64,000 bases of DNA, taken from positions 2,263,001 to 2,327,000 of the forward strand of contig JANTQA010000012.1 in NCBI GenBank assembly GCA_027625915.1, read 5' to 3'. Shown here in pieces: positions 45,149 to 56,569 of the stretch. This stretch comes from Anaeramoeba flamelloides. Its lineage: Eukaryota; Metamonada; Anaeramoebidae. The notes under the pieces were generated by a model. That model searched no databases and was not told the origin of the DNA. It was given only the letters and a program-made list of their open reading frames with translations. The position numbers and the translations under genes are program-made. The first letter of the stretch is position 1. Every line of letters begins with the position of its first letter.

Positions 45149-48100
45149 ATGTCGATTCAAGAAAATAGTCAAAAGGTGAAAAGTGTTTCCCAAAAGAACA
45201 CAACCAACAAAAAAGAGGATCCGTTTTTTGTCTGGTATGAAAATAATGACAAAATTGAACTAACCAGTAAATTTGATATAAAAATGTCAGGCAGCACACA
45301 CCTTTTCGGGACTGTCAGAACCAAGCACCCATTAACAAAAACTGTCTCTGAAGAAGAAGAAAATCCTCTAAGTGATATAACATATTTTGAAGTTGATTTG
45401 GAACCAACCGACAAAGCCATTGTTACAATTGGACTTGTTGACAAAACTTTTTGCAATAATAAAAGAATTGGAAGATTTTTTGGTAACTATTACGCTGTTC
45501 AATTACCAAGTAAGCGCTTTTTTAGTTTTGTGTGGGACTTTAATTAATGTTTTTTCATTTCAAAATTGTCTTCGATTTCGGTTTGTGTTTGGATCTCTTT
45601 TTCGTTGCTGTAAAAAAATGTTACTTGAATTTTATGTTTTTTGTAAAACGTTTTAAGGGCAACTCCACGTCCATAAATTTTCTTCATACTTTTGGAATGT
45701 TTTGCCTTCTTAAAATGGTTTTGTAACAATCAACCTCTTTTGGTTGAAAAAAATTAAAGTACAGTTTGTTAAATAACCCGTGTTCACTTTTTTTTGCTTT
45801 TTTAAAAATTATTTGTGTTGTTTTTGTAAAAAAACTCTTGTTTTTTCTTTTTTTCAATGTTTTCTTTATTTCTTTAACTGTGGTTTTTGGTTTACTAAAA
45901 AAGACAGTTTAGTATAACTATACTTTCAAACCAAACAATATTTACAATAGATCATATTATTCCATCGTTTTTCTTCAACCTTCAAGGCCAATCTTTTCAT
46001 AAAAGAGATCTAATTCAACCAAATTAAAACAAAACAACACCAAAATCCACAATAGCCAAATCTTTCAATTTGAATAAATACAAAAAAAAAAAACAATAAA
46101 AAGGATAAAAAGAGTTTCTTAAAAACTGTTTTACTGGTATCTAAACATTAGTAAAAATGAGATACTAATTTTTCAAAGTTTTTTAAAATTGAAATAATTA
46201 AGAAAATTCATTTCAATTTCCTTTTTTCCTTTAGTCAATCGTCTTCAAATCATATCTTGTTATTAGCTGACTTTATTTATTCATTTGGTTCTTTTTTGTG
46301 CCTATATTGAACGAGATAAGAATCCTCAGTGAAGCAATATTTCATATTGAATCAAAAGTTAATAGGCCAATATTTTGTCTGGTTAAAATTCGACAAGAAC
46401 ATGCATCAATTACCAAATTATTTAAAAATCAATTCAATTTCAACAATTTTCATAATGAGAGCAAATTAAATCTCTCAAAAGATCAATTTTCATTGCCTAT
46501 ATCAAGATCTTTCAATTTTTCAATCAATTAGAAGAAATAATATTTTAGAAAACTTTGAATAAAAAGTTCGATTATGACTTCGAGAATGACAGTATTATTG
46601 CCAAGACATACCTCTTTTTTTAAAAATAAACACACTCTTGAAAACCTTTCATTTCAACAACAGATAAAAATTGAAAAGAATATCAAAAAAGTTGGAAAGC
46701 AACACTTTTAAACACTTTATTGAAAAAATGACAGTAAAAATTTGAAAAAAAAAAATATAAAAGTCAACACGTGTTATTGAACAAACTGAACTGGTGTTTG
46801 AATTATAAATGGGAAAAAAATTTCACTCCCTTTTCCATATTTTTCTTTACTAAATTGAGTTCTCAGAGAAGTAGGTTGGGGTTTGTGTGAAAAACTCTAT
46901 TTGAAAAAGGAAATTATAAAAATGAAGTGAAAATTTTTCCCGTTTTTAATTCAAAGACCAGTAAAGACTCAAAGGATTTTAAGACTGAAAAATTACAATT
47001 GTAGTAGTGAAAAAAATACCATGCATGAAAAAAATCCCTGACAAGATTTTTAATTGTGAATAATTAGCAAAATTGCTGTGTAATTTCTTTTATTTTAAAA
47101 TCGAATCCTATTTTATTTAAGAATCAAACTTTTTAAAATTCAAACTTACCCACTTATTAGAATGATGATTAATGAAATTACTCTTGTTCAAAACACCATT
47201 CAATCAATCAAAAAACATAAATAAAAATTATCATTTTCCAAACTCTAGCAAACCTCAATAAAACTTCATTGTTGTTTTTCAAAAAAAAGTAGAACAACTT
47301 ATGCAAATCAAATAATTACTTGAATATTCAATAGAAACCTTACTTTAATGAACTTTAGGTAGGTTTATTACTTGGTTCGTAAAAAAATTGGTTGTTTATC
47401 AAAAGGATTTGATTTTATACAGAAAATTTTGTAGTTACTATAGACATACAAAAATGTTTTGACTCTATACAACACTCGTTAATATATCAATCTATTAAAA
47501 AATTTATCAAAAATGAAACAATTAAAAATTGGCTCCTAAGATATTACAAAAAAGAAGGAATTGGAGTTTATCAAGGAGATCCCTTATCACCAATTCTCTT
47601 CGCATTTATATCTCATTTCCTACTAGAAAAGTTAAAAACTCTAGCTGTTCATGTTCAAATGTATGCAGATGATCTTATTCTTATTATGAAAGGGCCATTA
47701 ATCCCTCTAAAAATTAATTTAGAAAGGATTTTTGAAATAATAAAAAGATTCGGGATGAATCCACATAATAAAAAAACCAAATATAAAAAAGAATTAAAAG
47801 ATATTTTTTATCTTGGGATTTGGTTAGAAAAAAACACACATCTTGAATATAATTTCAAAAAAGTAGAAAAGTCCTTGGAAACACTTAATCGATTGTTTCA
47901 ACAAAATAAACTCAACAATGGAGTCAAAATAACTTCTTTCAAAGCTCTCATTTTAAGTCAACTTTATTATGGTCTTGAAATATTTGACTTAACACAAAAT
48001 GATTTTGAAAGAATTGATAGATTTATCAATAAATCAGTCACAAATTTCTTACGAATTAATATCCATTCACCACGATTAATTTATAAAACTGAAGCAAAAA

Positions 48101-51100
48101 TTGATCTCGCTAGATTAAAAGTATACCGAAGAAAATATAAATTGATAGAAAAATTAGATTTCAAAAATTTAAAAAAATTAAAAACGATACTAAATTTTCG
48201 AACACTGGAAAATGAAAATATTAATTGGCACACTAAAGGACTAAAATTATTAGATTTAGAATTAAAAGTTTTCCGATTAACCGAATTGGAAAATTCGCCT
48301 AGTTAGAAAGTTCAACAATATCTAAAAATTATAAAACAACAAAATTGCAATTTCAAACAGTCGTGTCGTCAAGTGCCTAGCTTTTTTTTAATTTTAGAAA
48401 TAAAAAGAAAATTTCAAAAATTTTCTTTTTATTTCTCAAATTAAAAAAAAGCTAACGGCGGTTTTCCAGAATTCAAAAGAATAGAGAAAAAACATAGATT
48501 TTACTCAATTCTTAAATTCTGGAAAACCTAACGACAAAAAATATTTAAACTGGAAAGCTTCAAAAACAATTCTAAAATTTTGAAATTTTACTAATTGTTT
48601 AAATAGGTACTCTTATGTAACAAGTAAAAAGAAAAATAAAAATTGTGATTTATGTAAAGAAAAGTTAAATATTGATATCATTGAAGATTTCGATCATTTT
48701 TTATGGGATCGTGTCGTCAAGTGCCTAGCTTTTTTTTAATTCGAGAAATAAAAACAAAATTTCAAAAATTTTCTTTTTATTTCTCAAATTAAAAAAAAGC
48801 TAACGGCGGTTTTCCAGAATTCAAAAGAATAGAGTAAAATCAAAGATTTTACGCAATTCTTTTGAATCCTGGAAAACCTAACAACGTCCAGCCTATAAAA
48901 TAAATCGAAAAATCTGGATATCTGAATTTTTTGAAAAAAATAAAAAAATTAATAATATCAGAGATATTATTAATAAAAAGAATTCATCATGTATATTATC
49001 ATTAGTAAGTGATAATAAAATTTGTGATTCTTTAACAAAATTTCTAAAAAAAAGTTTAGAAATTAGGGCACACAGGAGAAAAGCAATTTTCTCTCCTCAA
49101 AAATAAAAAAAAAAAAATAAGGATTTGATTTTAAATAAAAGCAATTACACAACAATTTCCCTAATTATTCACAATTAAAAATTTTGTCAGGGATTTTTTT
49201 CATGCCTGTTATTTTTTTCACTACTATACTTTAAAAAACATAAAAATCGATCTTTTTGCTTTCTTTTTTAAATTGATTTTACTTTTTCATTTTCAGGATT
49301 CGGTGGTTTTAGGCAAGGTTTCAATTTAAAAAGCGTGTTGGACTTTTTTCTTGTTTCCCTTACTTTTTTAATCTCAAATCGCAAAACAAAATTAGGGAAC
49401 TTGATTTTCTTAGAATACAGCGATCAACAAAACCTATACCCAAATAATATAACCTATATTTCAAAATAAAACCCAAGTTTTTTTTTTTTTTCTTGTTCCA
49501 ATAGAACGCCTAATTCAATACCAAATAGTACACTAAAGGAAAAATCAGTTGGAAGGTAAAGTCCTTTATCTTGGAAGTAAATTTTAAATTTAGAATTGAA
49601 ATGTTTAAAATTTTTCGTAATCTTCTCAATTCTTTGTAAATTTTGTTTTTTTTATGAACATAAAAACCCTCTCAAAAATTACTCTGGGTTTGTTTAAGAG
49701 TTTTCACATTTAACCCTTCATTTTTCGAATTTCTTTTTTAATAATAAAACTTTTAAAAAACCAATACCATCTTTACTTATTGTTTATTGTTGGTTATTCT
49801 GATCTTTTAATTTATATGTCTTCTATAAAAAAGAAACTTGTCTTTTATTTTAAAACAAAGCCTATATGGAATAGGTTTTGTTAACAATATTAGAATAATC
49901 AGAAAAAGTTTTTTTTTTTTTTTTTCGGAAAGCATTTTGTTTATTTGCTTGATAAAACGATTTGGGGAAACTCAAAAAAAAAATGAAATCTTTTCAAAAG
50001 GAACAGAAAATGAACTGTTAATCTAATTGTCTTTATTGTTGATATGTTTTTTAGTAAAACACAAAATAATTTTTTTCAACAATAACTATACTTTAAAATA
50101 AAAAAAACTCGGGTTAAAAAAAAAAAAACACGATAGTTATATTTTGTGAAAACACATATTTTTTTAAAAAACACAAACAATTTTCAAAACACGGAATATT
50201 TGAGAGACTGTATTAAATAATTCAATTTTTTACATATAATCACACTTAAAAATTATTTTATTTTTTAAAAATTTTTTTTTATTCCTTTTCAAATGCAAGG
50301 AAATAGATAACAAAATAATAATATTATCAGTATTTAAAATCCAATATTTAGAACTTCCAAAAGTAAATATTTTTTCAATTTTTTTAATTTCAAGATTAAC
50401 TCAATAATCATTAACATAAAAGCACAAAGACTGATTAGTTTTGTTTGCTTTTGATAAAGATACTTGTAACATCAATATATTTCCATGATTTGTTTAAATA
50501 ATTTATAAAAATAACCTATTGGATTAATTATTTACTTATAAAAAAGAATCGAAATTTTTTCCCAACTAATATACATTTTGAGACAAATTTAAAAAAAGAT
50601 ATTTCGCAGCTTTTACGTCTTAATATTGATGATTCATCTTTTTAAATTTGTTTCAAAATGTAGATTTTTTTCGAAAATTGTTCAATTTTTTACTAATACA
50701 AGGATCTTTTTTTAATTGATGAGATCAAACAGATTGGGCACTAATTTCCTACTTGAATTTTAAGAGGCATTTGAACCACCAATCACTAATTTGATTTACA
50801 TTCAATAATAACATACTTTAATTTTAGACTTCTCGTTGTTATACGCTAACCCCTCAAGTTATCATTGTTTATTCTAATCTTCTGAAAGAAATCTCAGGAT
50901 CAATAAAATTTTTTGAGAAAAATATTTAATTTCGTATTTTTAAGAAGAAAATTATGTCAAAATATACAAAATAATTTCATCTGTTGATCTTAAAAAAAAT
51001 AAATGAACTTTTATTTCTGTTTACGAAACAAAATCCTTATTGGCTAATTATTATTATTATTTTGTTGATAAAGATTAACAACTCTCTTCATTTTTAAATT

Positions 51101-54100
51101 ACTTTCAAAATGATATTTTAGGAAAACATATATTGATTCAAAATCAGAGAAAAGAATTGGTTTTATATAAATTTATACTTTTTTTTTTATATTTATAATA
51201 TTCATTAAATAATTAATAACTATCTCAAAGCTGGTAAATTTTATGAGGGGTATGAAAAAATGCACACATCAGCTAAAAATGCAAAAAATGTTGGTATAGG
51301 AATTGATCATTTAAAAAAAATTATTTTTTTTACTTTTGATGGTGTATTTGAAAAAGAGTTTTTTTTTGAAAATGTTGAAAATACTTTCTATCCTATAATA
51401 CAGGTAACAAGTGGAACTGCTCAGATATCACTAAATATCGAAGGAGATTTTAAATTTGATTTGAATAATTATTTGCAATTTTTCGATCAATCGTTCAAAA
51501 TCCATAATAAATTTGAAATTCTAAAAGGCAAAGAATTAATCGAATATAATAATTTAACTTCATTCACTACAAAATCAAATCAATCAGAAAAATTGAATGA
51601 TGAAATTGCAATTATTAAAACATTAGAACCATTACCTACAAACAAAAGATTTGGCTATTATGAAATTAGTGTTTCATCAAAAATTACTTCAAATTTGAAC
51701 CCAATTTGTTATTTTGGTGTTTGTAATAAAAATTATGAAATTGCAAATAAAAAAGATCATGAAATAAATCAGGAAATAAAAAAAGAACAAGAAACGAAAA
51801 TGGGTAGCAATAATGTGAATGATAATGATAACGAGAATGTTAATCACAACATCAAAAAGAACAGCAATGGAAAGAAGGTTATTAATGGAAAGGAAAAGAA
51901 TAATGAAATAAAAAAAGAAAAAGAAAAAGAAAAAAAAGTTGGTAACAACAACAGCAATGAGAATGATAACAATGATAATAATAAAATCATACAAAACACC
52001 AACAAAGAAAATAACTTAGAATATGGAAAGGAAAAGAATAATGAAATAAAAAAAGAAAAAGAAAAAGAAACAAAAGTTGATAACAACAACAGCAATGATA
52101 ATCATAGCAAAGATATTTACATTTTTCCAATTAACTCTGGGAAAAAAGAATCACTTTCTTCCACATCTGGATGTTTAATAGATTTCCACCGAAAGATGAT
52201 TTTTTTAACCTTTGAAGGCAAAATTACTAATACAATTATCAAATTCAAGAATCAAAATGAAAAATTTTTATATCCGATATTTAAAATTCTTTCTCCAAAA
52301 ACAAATCTTAAAATTAATCTTCGTGATTCATTTCTTTTTGATTTAAAATCACATATTAAAAAAATTCGCATCTCCCCATCCAATTTTGAAAACCTTTCAC
52401 AAACACAATCTTACTATTCATTACAAAAAGAATCAAACAATATTACTTGTGTCCGATCACAATTCACTTTTTTCAAAAATGAAAATAATCAAGAAAAAGA
52501 CAAACAATACATTGATAATTTTATACCTTTAGCTAATGATGATGATGAAGATGATGAAGATGATGATAATAATAATGATGATGATGATGATGAACAAGAA
52601 GATGAAGAAGAACAAGAAAAAGAACACGAAAAAGAAGAAGAAGAAGAAAAAGAAGAAGAAGTTAGAAAAGAAGAAGAAAAAGAAAAAGAAGAAGAAAAAG
52701 AAGAAGAAAAAGAAGAAAAAGAATACGAAAAAGAAGAAGAAACGAAAAGAATAACCCATCCAATTTATTTAGCTGCTAATTATCCATTTGGGCCCAACAC
52801 AAGAGTTGGTTATTTTGAAATAGAAATTGCTTCAATAACAAAAGACACAAATTCAAGTTTTGGAATTGTACAAACGGTTCAAAATTTTGAAGTATTTAAT
52901 ATTTTTATAACAAAATTATCTTTTAGCAAATTAATAGATCATAATACTGAGACGAATAATAGGAGTCTACACCAAGGGAATGATAACGACAAACAGGTAC
53001 AAAATAAAACCCAAAATACGAATGAATTAGTGAATGGTAATAATAAAAAAGATGTGAAAAATGAATCTACCGGGGAGGGGAGAACAAACCTTGAAGTTTC
53101 AAGTTTTCAAATGGAAAAGGTCAAAGCTGGCGATATATTAGGCTGCGGTGTAGATTTTTATTATGAACGAATATTTTTTACCAAGAATGGCACCAATCTA
53201 GGAAATATCAAAATCCATACTGATCTATTAAGCTATCCAATGCTTTTTTTGTCTAACGAAGGCGATTCTATCAACCATAATTTTGAAGGACCATTTGTCT
53301 ATGATCTTGTCAAATATCAAAGATTAACGCAAACATTAAAACTAATACCAATGAAGGGCGAGCGCCGAAAACCAATTTGGAGTGAGGTTCAGGTGAAAGG
53401 CAAGGAAAAAATTCCAATAAGATATAATTCGGGCGGGTTTTGTCATCAAAATAACATATATATCATTTCGGGCTCTGATTATTCTTTAGACGAAACAGAA
53501 AACCATGGGTATTATTCTGACATTTGGAGATTTAATTTAAAAACCAAAGAATGGGAAATCATTTCCAACGAAACAAATTTCAAAATGATTGGCTATGCAT
53601 ATTGTAAGTATGGTGATGAGTTCCTTATGTTTGGCGGTGCCAACTATTCCAAGGAAAAGCGAAAGAATGATATATCGAATAATGATTTTTTGAGATATCA
53701 TATCAAAGAACAAATTTTCGAAGAAATCAAGCCAAGATCAAAGCAAGTCGAAGAAATGCCCAAAGCAAGACTTGATTCGGTGGGCTTTCATTATAATAAT
53801 AAATTTTTCATTACATGTGGAAGCAATACCGATGTTAATGAAAACGATATTGTAAGGGATATCTATTTAAATGATTTGTGGTATTATGATTTTGAAACCT
53901 TGCAGTGGAACCAAGTGCTATTTGAAAAAAAATCAGGGGACAAACCAAAAAAATCCATTGACAGTTGTTATGTGTGGTGCGAAGAAAAGCAATGTTTCTA
54001 CGTATACGGGGGCTTGGGTGAACTGGACTGCTTGAATACATTATGGAAATTTGATCCCAAAATTATGAATTGGAGCAAAATCCCGATTTACCATTTAAAT

Positions 54101-55129
54101 GGTAGCAGCGGCAATGCCGATTCGGCAATGTTCTACCATGATGAAAAGTTGTATGTATTTGGAGGCGAAAATGAGTTCATTTGTAACGATTTTTTAGAAA
54201 TTGACCTTCATACTTGCGTTGCGAGAAACATTTATCAAAACGATTTGCCGATAAGAAGAGTCGGTGCTGTCCCATTGAAAAATAATCAAAAGGCCTATTT
54301 AATAGCTGGCTCTGATTCTTGGATGGACGACGATCGAATAAACCGAAATGATATTTGGGAATTGCAATTCCCAGTCGACGATCTTGTAATGGATATGAAG
54401 CTATTTTATAAACGAAAGGAATTCGTTGACGACCATTTGCTTTCAAAAGCAAATCATGAATTCCCGATCCATCGCGCATTAATTGAAGCGAGAATTGGTG
54501 AGATTGATTATAATCATTTTAAAGAAAGTTGCAAAACTCTTTCTTCAAGGAAATTAAAATCAATAATCAAATATTTATATTATGGCAACATCCATTATAA
54601 TTATTCATCAAATACTAAAAAAAAAATATTACATTTTGCAGACATGATCGGTTTAGACAAATTATCAAACACCATAAAGAATTCACGAGAACAAGATACG
54701 GCAAATCTATATTTAGATTTCCAGATGCTCTATCAAAATAATGATCTGAAAGATTTTAGTATATTTACATCAAAGAATGAAATTAGAATAAATAAATTTA
54801 TTTTACAGGCTAGATCCGCTCTTTTCAGGGCCATGTTTTTATGTATTACAAAAGATATAAACAAGCTTTCTGATTATTCCAATCTCCCTTTAGAGATTTT
54901 ATCATATTTTTTCAAATTTTTATATACAAATAATTTGGATGATATTGAATTAAAGAAAAGCCAAATCAATCTTCTTATCGAAGCCAATGATTATTTCCAA
55001 TTAAATCAAAATAGCCTGAAAAGAAAAGTATTAGATTTTGAAAAAAATCAATTAATAAAAGAAAAAGAATTTTTTTTTAATAATTGTTATAAGGAGTATA
55101 AATGGGATCATTTTTTGAAAAAGAATTAA
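45149..55129 (+). CDS. SPRY-SPRY-SPRY-Kelch-BTB-BTB protein, two exons
   Basis: Exon 1 is 45149-45509 and exon 2 is 51231-55129, with a 5721-nt GT-AG intron, phase 1, giving 1419 residues. SPRY1 (about 24-200) is split by the intron: exon 1 supplies VRTKHPL ... YFEVDL ... IGL and ends NYYAVQLP; exon 2 resumes GKFYEGYEKMH ... VGIGIDHLKKIIFFTFDG. SPRY2 (about 245-496) is interrupted by an Asn/Lys/Glu insert with a duplicated YGKEKNNEIKKEKEKE block. SPRY3 (about 628-810) follows an Asp/Glu run and has GDILGCGVDFYYERIFFTKNG. Kelch repeats (about 837-1169) show SDIWRFNLKTKEWE, FMFGG- and YVYGG-type strands and NDLWYYDFETLQW. Two BTB domains follow (about 1181-1270 and 1292-1387; HRALIEAR and INKFILQARSALFRAMF). 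SPRY and Kelch modules bind proteins, and BTB domains dimerise or recruit cullin-3, so a ubiquitin-ligase adaptor is possible. Confidence 0.85.
45544..45894 (-). other. Coding-like block of unknown origin inside the giant intron
   Basis: Minus-strand bases 45894-45684 are open for 70 codons with no start (KPKTTVKEIKKTLKK ... GLFNKLYFNFFQPKEVD). They overlap a second frame, 45729-45544, ending NEKEIQTQTEIEDNFEMKKH. Composition is richer in G and C than the rest of the intron. A 26-base GT...AG stretch (45742-45717) would join the two in frame, but other introns here are over 100 nt. It may be a broken gene or an element remnant. I do not recognise the protein. Confidence 0.35.
48360..48535. 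repeat. HPR module, site i in LINE copy B
   Basis: Begins GTCGTGTCGTCAAGTGCCTA and ends CCTAACGAC, so the extreme ends are GTCGT and ACGAC. Contains two palindromes: AAAAAGAAAATTTCAAAAA with its inverse, and CCAGAATTCAAAAGAATAG with an ATTCTTAAATTCTGG arm. A matching HPR lies at the same point of LINE copy C (56570-56760). Confidence 0.8.
48711..48885. repeat. HPR module, site ii in LINE copy B
   Basis: Begins GTGTCGTCAAGTGCCTAGC and ends CCTAACAAC, close to a sequence copy of the module at 48360-48535 (same two palindromes, few differences). It splits the LINE zinc motif between DHFLWD and PAYKINR. LINE copy C has an HPR at the same point (56290-56420), but with a different module set. Confidence 0.8.
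50572..50662. repeat. Near-perfect 91-base stem-loop in the giant intron
   Basis: Left arm TACATTTTGAGACAAATTTA (50572 on) pairs with right arm TAAATTTGTTTCAAAATGTA (ending 50662). The ~27-bp stem has one mismatch and a two-base bulge, with a loop of about 36 bases. No TA or other flanking duplication is obvious. Size and pairing would suit a small-RNA precursor or a tiny foldback element. Confidence 0.6.
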
Positions 55130-55721
55130 AGAGCGGTTGTTTTGCTGTTAGTTGTCAATATATATATATAATTTTGATCTTGTTATTTAACGAATAATTA
55201 TTTCTATTAAAGACAACTTTAATTCAAAAACAAATAAATTAAAACTTTAAAAGAAATATTTTTTTTGAAAGATTCATTTTTTTTTAAATTATATTTTACA
55301 AAATTAATTTTTTAACATTTTCGGGATCTTATCTTTTTTCGGAATTTATTTTGGAAATATTTTATTTACCATTAATTTTTCTCCTTTTTTGAAACTCACT
55401 TAATTTAAAAAAAAAAAAAAACAAAGGGAGAGGGGGTTGGTACATTTATGTTAAGATATTGTGGTAAGTCGGATAAGTACAAAAAAATCTAACTAAAATT
55501 TTATAATTTTATTGTTACACTTTTAAAAAATAAAAATTTATTTTGTACTAGACTCAAAAAGTAATTTTTTTTTTTTCTAATGAAGATTTTTCAATTTCTT
55601 CGTTACCTTAAACCAAACGGTTATTTTATAAAAAGATTATCAAAGTATAAAAACTCTTGAATTATTTTTATTTTTTTTTTTTTTTGAAGAGAGAAAATTA
55701 CTTTTCTTATGTGTGTCTATT

Positions 55722-56118
55722 TAGCTTTTCGAGAATTCAAAAGAATGAGTAAAATCTATATAATTTTTTTCAATTCTTACAAATTCTGGAAAAGTGTTGG
55801 TATTTTTTCTTGAGTTTTTTGTTTATTTGGAAAATCAATAAATTTGATAAATAATTTTCCTTTTATTTCAAAAATTAAAAAAAAACATTCATATTTTTTT
55901 AAAAGACTTGGTAGAATTATGTGGATACAGACTATCTTTTGGAAGGTTAAGATCCTAAATTCAAAAATTTTCTTTTTATATCCCAAATTAAAAAAAAACC
56001 TGGAGGTAGTTTTCAAGAATTCAAAAGAATTGAGTAAAATCTAATATTTTGCTTAAATTTTCTTTTAATTCTGGAAAATAACCGTACTCTGCAGCACTAT
56101 TCGGCACATAGAGACACT
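55722..56118. repeat. HPR composite repeat at the 3' edge of LINE copy C
   Basis: Starts with a GAGAATTCAAAAGAATGAG / TTACAAATTCTGGAAAA palindrome, continues with the CTTGAGTTTTTTGTTTATTT module and a second CAAGAATTCAAAAGAAT palindrome, and ends in words GTACT, GCACT, GCACA and ACACT starting at 56084, 56094, 56104 and 56114, exactly 10 bp apart. It meets the LINE at AAATTAGG. Confidence 0.7.
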
Positions 56119-56289
56119 TCCCTAATTTATAGACTTTTTTTAGAGATTTTTTTTAAGTATCACAAATTTTATTATCAATCCCTAATAATAATATACGTGA
56201 TGAATTCTTTTTATTAATAATACCTCTGATATTATTAATTATAATTTTATTTTTATCAAATTCAGATATCCAGATTTTTCAATTTATTT

Positions 56290-56420
56290 TCTCAAAATGA
56301 TGTCGTTGGGTTGTTTTTAATTAAGGAAATAAACCAAAATTTTCATAAATTTTCTTTTTATTTCTTAAAAAAAAAAAACCTAGGCACTTGATGGCACTCT
56401 ACAGCACTTGATGATACGAT
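56290..56420. repeat. HPR module, site ii in LINE copy C
   Basis: Lies at the same LINE position as 48711-48885 (next to TGGGATCGT). It has GCACT words starting at 56384, 56394 and 56404, exactly 10 bp apart, and one palindrome (TTTTTAATTAAGGAAATAAAC with TTTTTATTTCTTAAAAAAA). It lacks the CCAGAATTC palindrome found in copy B. Confidence 0.7.
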
Positions 56421-56569
56421 CCCACAATAAATGATTCAAGTCTTGAATAATATCAATTTTTACTTTTCTTTACATATATCATTATTTTTATTTTTATTTT
56501 TGCTTGTTACATTATAGTATTTATTTATATAATTAGTTAATTTTTGAATTTTTAAATTTTTTGTGAGGT

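Larger units (their letters stand above)
47418..49118 (+). mobile_element. LINE copy B, 5'-truncated, with target-site duplication
   Basis: Flanked by a perfect 15-bp duplication, AAGGATTTGATTTTA, at 47403-47417 and 49119-49133, and ending in a short A-rich tail. It starts inside the RT (VVTIDIQKCFDSIQH) and keeps GVYQGDPLSPILF, QMYADDLILIM and the thumb through 48306, where a stop falls. It then continues as non-uniform coding sequence with a C-terminal zinc motif (CDLC ... DHFLWD) and a tail ending RKAIFSPQK. Two HPR modules interrupt the C-terminal part. Same family as copy A (minus strand). Confidence 0.92.
47004..49224. mobile_element. 0.5-kb TA-flanked inverted-repeat element (copy C), split by LINE copy B
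   Basis: Left end GTAGTGAAAAAAATACCATG (47004 on) and right end, inverted, GTAGTGAAAAAAATAACAGG (49224 backward), both next to TA (47002-47003 and 49225-49226). The inverted repeats stay similar for about 100 bases (both include AAAAAAATCCCTGACAA and TTTTTAATTGTGAATAATTA). Without the inserted LINE and its duplicated target the element is about 505 bp. Relatives lie at about 40775-41287 and 44480-44940. No transposase is present, so it is a non-autonomous DNA element. Confidence 0.8.

Noticed and set aside
46298-46531. 77-codon plus-strand frame in the giant intron
   Set aside because: Its residues look ordinary, but there is no ATG in good context, no splice site pair that fits the SPRY gene phase, and no family I know. 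Left as chance or a remnant.
49298-49470. Acceptor-like TTTCATTTTCAG followed by an open stretch (FGGFRQGF...)
   Set aside because: It could be an extra exon of the SPRY gene, but adding it would break the SPRY domain, which is complete when 45509 joins 51231.
52529-52759. Phe-rich and Lys-rich frames opposite or shifted from the acidic tract of the SPRY gene
   Set aside because: They mirror a GAA/GAT repeat in the true reading frame. The same holds for Lys/Met runs at 38213-38737 and Phe-rich frames around 16156-16576, 20213-20413 and 25192-25506.
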